A stretch of DNA of 7,571 bases from an uncultured Prevotellaceae bacterium (GCA_946407325.1 CAMJNN010000059.1:1-7571), one strand, 5' to 3'. Counted from the stretch's first letter, positions 1-6,858 are shown. Notes: generated by a model not told the origin, from the letters alone. Numbers and translations are program-made.

Positions 1-351
1 TTGGTGCCTCTTTATATCAAGAAAACCTATTGCGACGAACCTTCCTTCATGGACTCAAAGATAGTCTATTCTTTGTATGGCAATGAGTTCAACAAGACAT
101 TCCCTGATACCTTTATAGAGAAAATGATGGCGAAGGGCGTGGAAAAAAGCGACTTAGGTGAAATGACAAACCCAGTAGATTTTATCAAGCTGAGCAAGTT
201 GGCTATCGATCACACAGATGCCATCGTACAGCAAACGCCTGATGTGGATCCTGAACTGATTGCCTATGCCAAGCAAAGCGGTAAGCCTTTCCTTCCCTAT
301 CAGGAGGAGAACATGATGCAGGCGATAAGCGATTTCTATGATACTATCTGA
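1..351 (+). CDS. glgA: Glycogen/starch synthase-like GT5 protein, C-terminal part (partial at window edge)
   Basis: The open frame runs in from the window edge, so the gene is 5'-partial. The TTG at base 1 is probably an internal Leu codon. The 116 visible residues resemble the last part of the short (about 270 aa) Bacteroidetes proteins annotated as glycogen/starch synthase. The stretch SKLAIDHTDAIVQQTPDVDP (about residues 64-83) matches the place in GlgA enzymes where the N-terminal GT5 lobe ends with a '..yAD.v.tVSp..' motif. Only about 30 residues follow before the stop, so the C-terminal Rossmann lobe with the E-x7-E nucleotide-binding site is absent. No remnant of it lies downstream, where a DUF4270 gene begins. 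The family role is alpha-1,4-glucan elongation from a nucleotide-glucose. Whether a one-lobed form is catalytic is uncertain. It is probably co-transcribed with the next gene. Confidence 0.75.
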   Translation: MVPLYIKKTYCDEPSFMDSKIVYSLYGNEFNKTFPDTFIEKMMAKGVEKSDLGEMTNPVDFIKLSKLAIDHTDAIVQQTPDVDPELIAYAKQSGKPFLPYQEENMMQAISDFYDTI

Positions 352-382
352 TGAACTGAAGAGAGAGATATTTGAACAAACG

Positions 383-1966
383 ATGAACTATATGAAATTG
401 AAATTTCTAGGTTTTGCGTTACTGACGCTCCTGTTATTTTTTAGTTGCGACGATACGACAGAAACAATTGGATGGGAAATCCTGCCAACAACGGATGCGG
501 TGGCTACCTATACCACCAAATTTGAGGTTATGTCCGAAACTGTAAAGGCTGATTCAGTATATGCTCGTTCTCAAACTGCCTACCTCGGCAGATTTTCTGA
601 TACAGAATTTGGTTACTACAATGCCAGCTTCATCTCTGAGATGACTACGGCAGAAGATTATTTATTCCCTGAGGTATATAAATATGACGAAGCTACCCAA
701 ACAGGTACTGGCAGATTGGTAAAAGATGAATGCGAAACCATCTTCTTAAGAATATCCTATAGTAAGAATAGCAGTAGTACGAAAGGCTTCTTTGGCGACT
801 CTGTCACTGCTTGTCGTGTGAGTGCCTACGAGCTGAACGGTCAATGGCTGGCTGACAGAAAATCGAATGGCAGATTTTATCGTTACACCAATATCGACGT
901 TGACAAATACTACGACAAAGAAGATCTGGTAGGTTCAACAGCCTATACGGCTCACGACTATTCTGGTAGTACTGAAAACTCTTCTGAGAACTTTATCGAC
1001 ATCCAGATGGATAAAGAGCGTGGTACGAAGATTTTGAAGCTGAACAGAGAACATCCTGAGTATTTCCATGACAGTGAAAGCTTTATCAATCATGTCATTC
1101 CTGGCTATTATCTGACAACAGACTATGGCGACGGTACCATCATCTATGTGAACCGTATCATCCTCTATATGGGCTTCAACCTCTACGAAACCGATTCTTT
1201 AGGTGTTGCCTTGAAAAAGAAGATAACGGATGAAACAGGTGTTGCAGGCTCCGACTCTACCTACTATGCGGTGGAATACATCTTCAGTTCTACCCCTGAA
1301 GTCATCCAGGCCAACAAGGTTACCTATTCCGACAAGTTACAGGAAAAGCTCAACGACCCTAATAACACCTATATCAAGTCGCCGGCAGGTGTGTTCACGG
1401 CACTGACGGTACCTTATGACGAAATCTACCAGCAATTGGGCAATGACACCCTTAACTCCGTAAAGCTGTCGTTGAAGAACTATCCTGACGTCAGTCCTTA
1501 TGAAGTCACCATGGACCAACCATCAAAACTGCTGCTCATCAGGAAGAAAGATATGAAACAATTCTTTGAAACCAACTCGTTGCCTGATGACATCACCTCG
1601 TACTATGTAACTCATAATGCTACTGAAAGCAACAAGTACGTGTTTAACAATATAGCGAACCTCATCACGACTACCATTCGTGAGAAGAGACAGGCAATAT
1701 CTGATGCTGGTGGCTCATGGGACGCTGAGAAGGAAGCAAAATGGGTGGAAGACAACAAGTTGCTCTTGATTCCTATCGTGGTGGACACCTATACTACTTC
1801 TGACTCCTATTATAGTTCTGGAACGACCACAGTAGTGGGCATTTCCCACGAATTGAAGCCTACCTATGCAAGGTTGGTGGGTGGAACGGCTAAGACAGGT
1901 GGCAAGCTAAACAACCCCATCGAGATGGAAATCACCTACACAAAGTTTGGATCTGAAGCCAAATAA
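383..1966 (+). CDS. DUF4270 family lipoprotein
   Basis: The protein has about 527 residues from the ATG at 383. It starts with a short basic region (MNYMKLK), a hydrophobic stretch and a lipobox ending LLLFFSC, so it should be cleaved by signal peptidase II and lipidated at the Cys encoded by 446-448. The next residues are DDTTE, an acidic patch of the kind linked to surface export of Bacteroidetes lipoproteins. The open frame extends back to an ATG at 338, overlapping the glgA stop, but that start would place 18 charged residues before the signal peptide. ATG 383 or ATG 392 is therefore preferred. The body looks beta-rich (many Tyr, Ser and Thr) and ends with a PIEMEITYTKF strand, as in DUF4270 proteins. 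The function of the family is unknown. I recall DUF4270 genes sitting next to this GT5 gene in other Bacteroidales, which hints at a link with glucan metabolism or the envelope, but this is only inference. Confidence 0.8.
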   Translation: MNYMKLKFLGFALLTLLLFFSCDDTTETIGWEILPTTDAVATYTTKFEVMSETVKADSVYARSQTAYLGRFSDTEFGYYNASFISEMTTAEDYLFPEVYKYDEATQTGTGRLVKDECETIFLRISYSKNSSSTKGFFGDSVTACRVSAYELNGQWLADRKSNGRFYRYTNIDVDKYYDKEDLVGSTAYTAHDYSGSTENSSENFIDIQMDKERGTKILKLNREHPEYFHDSESFINHVIPGYYLTTDYGDGTIIYVNRIILYMGFNLYETDSLGVALKKKITDETGVAGSDSTYYAVEYIFSSTPEVIQANKVTYSDKLQEKLNDPNNTYIKSPAGVFTALTVPYDEIYQQLGNDTLNSVKLSLKNYPDVSPYEVTMDQPSKLLLIRKKDMKQFFETNSLPDDITSYYVTHNATESNKYVFNNIANLITTTIREKRQAISDAGGSWDAEKEAKWVEDNKLLLIPIVVDTYTTSDSYYSSGTTTVVGISHELKPTYARLVGGTAKTGGKLNNPIEMEITYTKFGSEAK

Positions 1967-1985
1967 AATCATTTGATCATCATAA

Positions 1986-2019
1986 AAAAGAGGTTGCCTC
2001 CTGGGAGACAACCTCTTTT
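1986..2019. terminator. Bidirectional rho-independent terminator between convergent genes
   Basis: There is a perfect 11-bp inverted repeat: AAAAGAGGTTG (1986-1996) and CAACCTCTTTT (2009-2019). The 12-nt middle can add a further CTC/GAG pairing. T-runs flank the stem on both strands: TTTTA when read on +, and CTTTTTTATG when read on -. It lies 19 nt after the DUF4270 stop and 18 nt after the GH57 stop on the other strand, so it is well placed to end both convergent transcripts. Confidence 0.9.
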
Positions 2020-2037
2020 ATTGATAGGAATCACAGC

Positions 2038-3456
2038 TTATTTCTTAGCAGGAGCTTTCTTGCTGGCAGACTTTGCAGCAGGTTTCTTAGCAGCTGGTTT
2101 CTCAGCTGGTTTCTTGGCAACCTTAGCTGCTTTAGCAGGAGCTTTAGCTTTCTTCTGCGACTTATCATCCTCCACCTTTTCCTTTGCCTTCTGCAACTCC
2201 TTGTTCAACTTGGCTATCTCAGTATCCTGATTCTTGATGGTGGTGAGCAGTGCATTCAGCTCCTCATTCTCAATGTCTGAAGGATAGAGAGACTCCACAC
2301 GTTTGCAGAAGTCGCCCAAGACATTCATGTAGTTGGTAAACGCATCGTATGGAGAATCATAGATGCCACGATCGATGCCTACCCCACTGTTCTTGGTAGT
2401 CATATCACGGAAGTTGGTGCTCGACTGCAAATAGTCATAGTCCATCTTGATCCTACGGTCATTGCACATCAGTACCCTGTCGGCCACATCATACAACTTG
2501 TTGAATGCCTCACGCTGCATCACGTTACCCAACCAGCAACTGGTGTCGCGCTCCTCGTCAATCCAAGTAATTGGATAAGGAATATCGATAGGAGAAACCG
2601 ATTTCAGCTTTGTCATCACCTCTATCGGAGTAGAGAAGGTAATGCCCATCTCCTTAGCCTGAGCCGGCAATGCCTTAATGAACTGAAGGATGTTAGATGA
2701 CAATGGCTGAGCGATACCCAGCGCTCCCAGTTCCATAAACAGGTTAACCACCTGCTCTTCCTGTGGAAGATCGTTGATCTTCTTCATGAAAGAGTCGGCA
2801 AACAATGGATATTCATTCCATTCAGTATTAGCGAAACGCAATGAGATATCATCCGACAACTTGAAGTCACGCAACAACAGTTTCAGCTTGGGGTTCATGT
2901 TGCAATGATAAACATAGTGCGGACTCTTCCAACCCAACACATGCTTAGCACCCTCAGTCAGCATACCCTTGAAGCCCATATCAGCTGCTATGGCACCTAT
3001 CTCATCGTTATACAGCATGTCGGTATTCACCAACACCTTAGGGGTAACGCCAAAGAGGGCATTCATCTTCTCCACTTGGCGAGCTACCTGGTTCTTAAAC
3101 ACCTTCTCGTTGGTCAGTGCAGCCAAACCATGAGAGTAAGGCTCTGCCAAGAACTCGCAGCAACCCGTGTCGTTCAGTTTCTTCAGCAAGTCGATTACGG
3201 CAGGTGCATGAATTTCTAACTGTTCACATGCGATACCAGAAATAGAGATGGCCACCTTAAATGCGCCATTGTTCTCCTTCACCATGTCGATCAAGGTGTT
3301 CAGAGCTGGTATATAAGACCTCTCAGCTACATCGCCAATGCGGGTAGCGTTAGCATAATCATCGTAATAGTAATGATTGATACCGATATCAAAGAAACGA
3401 TAGCGCTTCAGCAGAACCGGCTGATGTATTTCAAAAAAAAGACAGATTGTTCTCAT
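2038..3456 (-). CDS. GH57 alpha-amylase-type glycoside hydrolase with coiled coil and Lys/Ala/Pro-rich tail
   Basis: This 472-residue protein has the conserved regions of GH57, a retaining family acting on alpha-glucans. It has the N-terminal HQP (residues 11-13), CEFLAEPYSHGLAAL around residue 100 with Glu101 as likely nucleophile, KLSDDISLRF with Asp202 as likely acid/base, and WIDEERDTSCWLGN (298-311), typical of the amylase-like branch. Both catalytic residues are present, unlike some amylase-like homologues in the family that lack them. There is no signal peptide, so it is cytoplasmic. The catalytic part ends before about residue 392. Residues 396-431 look like a coiled coil, and residues 435-472 are a strongly basic Lys/Ala/Pro tail. 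It is last in the operon, 19 nt after the glycosyltransferase stop, with an AT-rich leader and no Shine-Dalgarno motif. The exact activity (alpha-amylase or 4-alpha-glucanotransferase) cannot be decided from sequence. The likely substrate is intracellular glycogen or maltodextrin. Confidence 0.88.
   Translation of the reverse strand: MRTICLFFEIHQPVLLKRYRFFDIGINHYYYDDYANATRIGDVAERSYIPALNTLIDMVKENNGAFKVAISISGIACEQLEIHAPAVIDLLKKLNDTGCCEFLAEPYSHGLAALTNEKVFKNQVARQVEKMNALFGVTPKVLVNTDMLYNDEIGAIAADMGFKGMLTEGAKHVLGWKSPHYVYHCNMNPKLKLLLRDFKLSDDISLRFANTEWNEYPLFADSFMKKINDLPQEEQVVNLFMELGALGIAQPLSSNILQFIKALPAQAKEMGITFSTPIEVMTKLKSVSPIDIPYPITWIDEERDTSCWLGNVMQREAFNKLYDVADRVLMCNDRRIKMDYDYLQSSTNFRDMTTKNSGVGIDRGIYDSPYDAFTNYMNVLGDFCKRVESLYPSDIENEELNALLTTIKNQDTEIAKLNKELQKAKEKVEDDKSQKKAKAPAKAAKVAKKPAEKPAAKKPAAKSASKKAPAKK
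2041..2154 (-). repeat. Low-complexity Lys/Ala/Pro tail of the GH57 gene with degenerate 15-bp units
   Basis: This stretch encodes the last 38 residues of the GH57 protein: 15 Lys, 14 Ala and 5 Pro. Part of it is a degenerate tandem repeat on the + strand, GCAGCAGGTTTCTTA (2075-2089) followed by GCAGCTGGTTTCTCA (2090-2104), then a shortened third copy starting at 2105. These encode KPAA-type units. The repeat could expand or contract in steps of whole codons. Confidence 0.7.
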
Positions 3457-3475
3457 ATCTATTATGTATTATCGT

Positions 3476-4741
3476 TTAGAAATTCCTAATCACTTCATCA
3501 TAGATGCGACGCACCTTCAAACCTACATCTTCCCAAGTAATGCCATCTACCTCTACCTTACCCTCATCGTGCAGATACTGATACAAAGAAGGATAAGTAC
3601 AGATAGCGTACATGGCATCGGCCAATGCGTGAATATCCCAGTAGTCCACCTTGATACACTTATCCAGGATCTCGGCACAACCCGACTGCTTGGAAATGAT
3701 GGAAGGTACACTGCACTGCATAGCCTCCAACGGAGAGATACCGAATGGCTCTGACACCGATGGCATCACATACACATCGCTGGCCTTGAGGCACTCATAC
3801 ACCTGTTTGCCCTTCATAAAGCCTGGGAAGTGGAACCTGTCGGCAATGCCGCGTTTAGCCACCAGACGAATCATTTTCTCCATCATATCGCCGTTGCCAG
3901 CCATACAGAAGCGAATGTTCTTGGTGCGTTGCAATACCAAACTTGCAGCCTCTACGAAGTATTCAGGTCCTTTCTGCATGGTCAGACGACCCAAGAAAGT
4001 AACTACCTTCTCATTAGGTTTCTTCTCTGGAATGATATCCAAAATCTCCTGTGGCAGAGGTGTCACGGCATTGTGTACCGTTGATACCTTGCGAGGATCC
4101 TGGTAATACTTGTTGATGACGGTCTGCCGGGTCAGCTCACTCACACACATAATATGATCAGCATGGTCCATACCGTTCTTCTCGATAGCATACACCGTAG
4201 GATTCACATTACCACGACTACGGTCAAAATCAGTAGCATGCACATGAATCACCAATGGCTTGCCCGATACCTGCTTGGCATGAATACCAGCGGGATAAGT
4301 CAGCCAGTCGTGCGAGTGGATGATCTCAAATTCTTGCTGACGAGCCACCACACCAGCCACGATGGAATAGTTATTGATTTCCTCGTGCAGGTTATCCGGA
4401 TAGCGACCGGAGAACTCCATGCAACCCAAATCGTTGGTATGCATATAGTTGAAGTCGGCATAGATATGGTCACGCAAGTCGTAGTAAAGCTGTGGATCCA
4501 TATAGCCACCCACTCTACTCTTCACCTGGTCCCAATTTACGTCACGCCATACAATAGGCACACTGTTCATACCGATGATGCGCAGGAAGCTCTGGTCTTC
4601 ATCGCCCCAAGGCTTCGGTATGCAGAAGGTTATCTCTAAGTCACGTTGCTTGGACATACCCTTGGTAAGTCCGTAGCTGGCAGTACCCAAACCGCCTAAG
4701 ATATGAGGGGGAAATTCCCAACCAAACATTAAAACTTTCAT
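3476..4741 (-). CDS. Two-domain glycosyltransferase (GT4/GT5-like), probable glycogen synthase
   Basis: This complete 421-residue GT-B enzyme opens with MKVLMFGWEFPPHILGGLGT. Its GGLG (16-19) corresponds to the K-x-GG-L sugar-nucleotide loop of glycogen synthases, and the opening resembles archaeal single-chain synthases. The N-terminal lobe includes HSHDW (142-146). The C-terminal lobe has GRLTMQKG (251-258), where Arg252 and Lys257 are the expected phosphate-binding residues, and EPFGISPLE (331-339), the E-x7-E motif of retaining GT4/GT5 enzymes. The expected reaction is transfer of glucose from ADP- or UDP-glucose to an alpha-1,4-glucan. Donor preference cannot be read from the sequence. 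No signal peptide is seen, so it should be cytosolic. It lies between the debranching enzyme (17-nt gap) and the GH57 gene (19-nt gap) in one operon. A Shine-Dalgarno-like site precedes the ATG. A GT4 enzyme with another acceptor is possible, but the context favours glycogen. Confidence 0.85.
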   Translation of the reverse strand: MKVLMFGWEFPPHILGGLGTASYGLTKGMSKQRDLEITFCIPKPWGDEDQSFLRIIGMNSVPIVWRDVNWDQVKSRVGGYMDPQLYYDLRDHIYADFNYMHTNDLGCMEFSGRYPDNLHEEINNYSIVAGVVARQQEFEIIHSHDWLTYPAGIHAKQVSGKPLVIHVHATDFDRSRGNVNPTVYAIEKNGMDHADHIMCVSELTRQTVINKYYQDPRKVSTVHNAVTPLPQEILDIIPEKKPNEKVVTFLGRLTMQKGPEYFVEAASLVLQRTKNIRFCMAGNGDMMEKMIRLVAKRGIADRFHFPGFMKGKQVYECLKASDVYVMPSVSEPFGISPLEAMQCSVPSIISKQSGCAEILDKCIKVDYWDIHALADAMYAICTYPSLYQYLHDEGKVEVDGITWEDVGLKVRRIYDEVIRNF

Positions 4742-4747
4742 CGCTAT

Positions 4748-4757
4748 TCCTCCTCCT
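4748..4757 (-). promoter_or_regulatory. Shine-Dalgarno-like site before the GT4 gene
   Basis: On the - strand the sequence AGGAGGAGGA ends 6 nt before the ATG at 4741. It fills most of the 17-nt gap after the debranching enzyme stop. It is a textbook anti-Shine-Dalgarno match, which is unusual because Bacteroidetes generally start translation without one. It supports the ATG at 4741. Confidence 0.6.
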
Positions 4758-4758
4758 A

Positions 4759-6702
4759 TTACATATTAAACTTATTCAATAACTTCAATATTCTCAGCAT
4801 CTCTGCCACATTCATGGCAAACGACACGGCACCACGACCAATAAATGGCGGGTTACCATCATACAGCTCCGACAATGTTCCTATGCAATGGGTCTGCATC
4901 TCATCTTCCATACCGATGAGCTGACGCTCTACAAACGACACACCACTCATGCGGAAGATACGCAGGTAAGCTTCCATATAGAAGCCCATCAGCCAAGGCC
5001 ATGCGGTACCTTGGTGGTAAGCGAAGTCACGTTGTGTCTGCGGACCCACGTAATACGGATTATAGCCACCGCTCTTCGGACTCAGCGTACGAATACCCTT
5101 GGCCGTAAGCAGCTCCTTGGTGCAGATATCCAGCACCTGCTTCTTCTGCTGGGCATTCAACGGAGAATAGTCGAACGCTACTGTGAATATCATGTTCGGA
5201 CGAACGCTCCAGTCCATCATGTAGCCATCCACATAGTCGAACAGATAACCATATTCGTTGCGGAAGACTTCCACGAACGACTTGCCCGTTACCTCAGCCT
5301 GTTCATCCAGTTCATCAGCGAACGCCACATTACCACCTTCACGCTCCATATCGGCCACAAAGCGCAGGGCGTTATACCACAGGGCATTCACCTCAACGAT
5401 ATAACCCGTACGAGGGATCACCGGTTTGCCGTTCGATGAAGAGTTCATCCACGTAACAGCTCTTTCCGTACCATTAGCAAATAACAGTCCGTTGTCGTGC
5501 AGGAACAGGTTGTTATGCTTACGCTCCAAGATGAACTTGATCATATCCACCAGCAACGCCCCGTATTTCTTGCGGCAATGTGCCTTCGATGTTTCCTTCG
5601 CATACTGTTGCAAGGTCCATACCGCCCACAACAGGATGTCGGGATGATCCATCTCATATATCTTATAGGTAACAGGCTGGCCACTGATAAACTGCCTCAG
5701 TGCTTTCTCGGCTGTCTTCATCACATCCTCAAACTGGTCTTGTTCATTCACCGCCAAAGTCAATCCAGGCAGTGAGATGAAAAGGTCGCGTGCACGACAT
5801 TTGAACCAAGGATAGCCAGCCAGTATATAATGCTCGTCACCATGCACATTGTGGAACTGATGGGCAGCATTCTTCAAACTATGATAATAGGTATCACGAG
5901 GCGTACGGTCATCTACCTCAAACTGGAATACTGTCTTCATTGTCCTGGTGTTCTTGAAAGGAGAAGTACCAGCCGAGAACACTACACTCTCGCCTTTCTT
6001 GATCTCTACCTCAAAGTAGCCAGGAACATACAAATCTTCGTTGAAGTCATATCCACGCTCCTGCTCTTTCGGATACTCGATGCCCCTATACCAATCTGGC
6101 TGGAAATGGAACTCATTCTTTTTGTTCAGCTGCATGTACAGTTCAGGATAGCCAGGATACATACATGTCTTGATACCATTTTCAATCTCTTGGTACTCGC
6201 GATTAGCCTGATTGTTTTCGTGGGTATATTCACGAACGCTTCTGAATGCCAGGAAGGGGCGGAAGCGCAATGTGGTGGCCGAGTGTGCATCTACCAGCGT
6301 GTAGCGCAACAACACACGGTCTTCGTGGTGTACAAAAACAATTTCCTTACGCAGAATGACACCACCCACTCTGTAGGTCGTAGCAGGAATCTTGTCACAG
6401 TTAAACTCACGGATATACTTATGTCCGTTCGGACTGAAGTGGTTGCCGTTATATTTATGCAATCCAAGATTGAACTCAGCACCATGTTGAATCACTGTCT
6501 CGTCCAACGATGATAACAGCACATGGTTTTCGTCATCTAAGTTTGGCACGGGTATAACCAGCAAGCCGTGATATTTTCGTGTGTTGCATCCCACTATTGT
6601 CGTACAATGATACGAGCCCGACTTATTCGTTCTGAGGATTTCGCGTGGTAACGCCTCTTCCAAGTTGTTCATCAGGGCTTTATCAAAACGCAAATAGCTC
6701 AT
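4759..6702 (-). CDS. Glycogen debranching enzyme, amylo-alpha-1,6-glucosidase type (GH133-like)
   Basis: This 647-residue protein has an N-terminal beta-rich domain (about residues 5-247, GDE_N-type) and a C-terminal (alpha/alpha)6 domain (about 277-642, GDE_C/GH133). It should hydrolyse alpha-1,6 branch stubs of glycogen in the cytosol. Visible motifs are NTRKYHGLLV (40-49), AGYPWFKCRARDLFISLPGL (295-314), TWMN (417-420), YHQGTAWPWL (562-571) and LSELYDG (610-616), with Glu612 as the likely catalytic base. Two positions look atypical: Asn420 where TWMD is usual, and RARD where WGRD is usual. The open frame continues upstream to a TTG at 6741, but the ATG at 6702 (MSYLRFDKALMNN) gives the start I expect for Bacteroidales homologues, with an AT-rich leader. 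It is first in the operon with the GT4 and GH57 genes and has a consensus-like promoter upstream. Confidence 0.9.
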   Translation of the reverse strand: MSYLRFDKALMNNLEEALPREILRTNKSGSYHCTTIVGCNTRKYHGLLVIPVPNLDDENHVLLSSLDETVIQHGAEFNLGLHKYNGNHFSPNGHKYIREFNCDKIPATTYRVGGVILRKEIVFVHHEDRVLLRYTLVDAHSATTLRFRPFLAFRSVREYTHENNQANREYQEIENGIKTCMYPGYPELYMQLNKKNEFHFQPDWYRGIEYPKEQERGYDFNEDLYVPGYFEVEIKKGESVVFSAGTSPFKNTRTMKTVFQFEVDDRTPRDTYYHSLKNAAHQFHNVHGDEHYILAGYPWFKCRARDLFISLPGLTLAVNEQDQFEDVMKTAEKALRQFISGQPVTYKIYEMDHPDILLWAVWTLQQYAKETSKAHCRKKYGALLVDMIKFILERKHNNLFLHDNGLLFANGTERAVTWMNSSSNGKPVIPRTGYIVEVNALWYNALRFVADMEREGGNVAFADELDEQAEVTGKSFVEVFRNEYGYLFDYVDGYMMDWSVRPNMIFTVAFDYSPLNAQQKKQVLDICTKELLTAKGIRTLSPKSGGYNPYYVGPQTQRDFAYHQGTAWPWLMGFYMEAYLRIFRMSGVSFVERQLIGMEDEMQTHCIGTLSELYDGNPPFIGRGAVSFAMNVAEMLRILKLLNKFNM

Positions 6703-6767
6703 AGCATTACATTTAAAGGTTATCAAATCATTACAGGACAAAATAGTATTTTATCCCGTTATCATCC

Positions 6768-6798
6768 CAAAATTACGAAAATAGAATTGCTTTGCAAA
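6768..6798 (-). promoter_or_regulatory. Bacteroidetes-type promoter of the glucan operon
   Basis: On the - strand, TTTG (6798-6795) is separated by exactly 19 nt from TAATTTTG (6775-6768). These match the Bacteroidetes primary-sigma pattern of a -33 TTTG and a -7 TAnnTTTG. Transcription would begin near 6761, giving a leader of about 60 nt before the ATG at 6702. The -33 box lies inside the inverted repeat at 6788-6827. Confidence 0.6.
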
Positions 6799-6827
6799 CA
6801 AAATCATAAAAATTTTGCTGCAAAGCA
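6788..6827. promoter_or_regulatory. Imperfect palindrome overlapping the operon promoter (possible operator)
   Basis: The left arm TGCTTTGCAAACAAAAT (6788-6804) pairs with the right arm ATTTTGCTGCAAAGCA (6812-6827): 9 bp plus 6 bp, broken only by AA opposite C or G, with a 7-nt centre. The left arm also contains the self-complementary octamer TTTGCAAA (6791-6798). It covers the -33 box of the operon promoter, so it is placed like a regulator binding site. It could instead form the 3' end of the marC transcript, but no clear T-run follows on the - strand. Confidence 0.5.
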
Positions 6828-6858
6828 TTAAAAATCCTATTATTTCGCTTACAAAAGC

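Noticed and set aside
338..382. Upstream ATG at 338 giving a DUF4270 protein overlapping the glgA stop
   Set aside because: It would add a charged stretch in front of a clear lipoprotein signal peptide. ATG 383 or 392 fits better.
1973..2230. An 85-codon + strand frame encoding a hydrophobic Ala/Gly/Leu/Phe-rich peptide that looks like a membrane protein
   Set aside because: It is the mirror of the Lys/Ala/Pro tail of the GH57 gene: antisense Lys and Ala codons read as Phe, Leu, Gly and Ala. It also runs through the terminator hairpin.
4154..4639. Long + strand frame (161 codons) opposite the GT4 gene, and similar long frames opposite the debranching gene (such as 5830-6513)
   Set aside because: They lie fully inside strongly supported - strand genes, show no recognisable domain, and are typical antisense shadows.
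6703..6741. TTG start giving a 660-residue debranching enzyme
   Set aside because: The 13 extra residues do not look like the family, and the ATG at 6702 begins the expected conserved N-terminus.
6847..6858. Small hairpin GCTT-acaa-AAGC just after the MarC stop
   Set aside because: A four-base-pair stem without a T-run directly after it is not a credible terminator.
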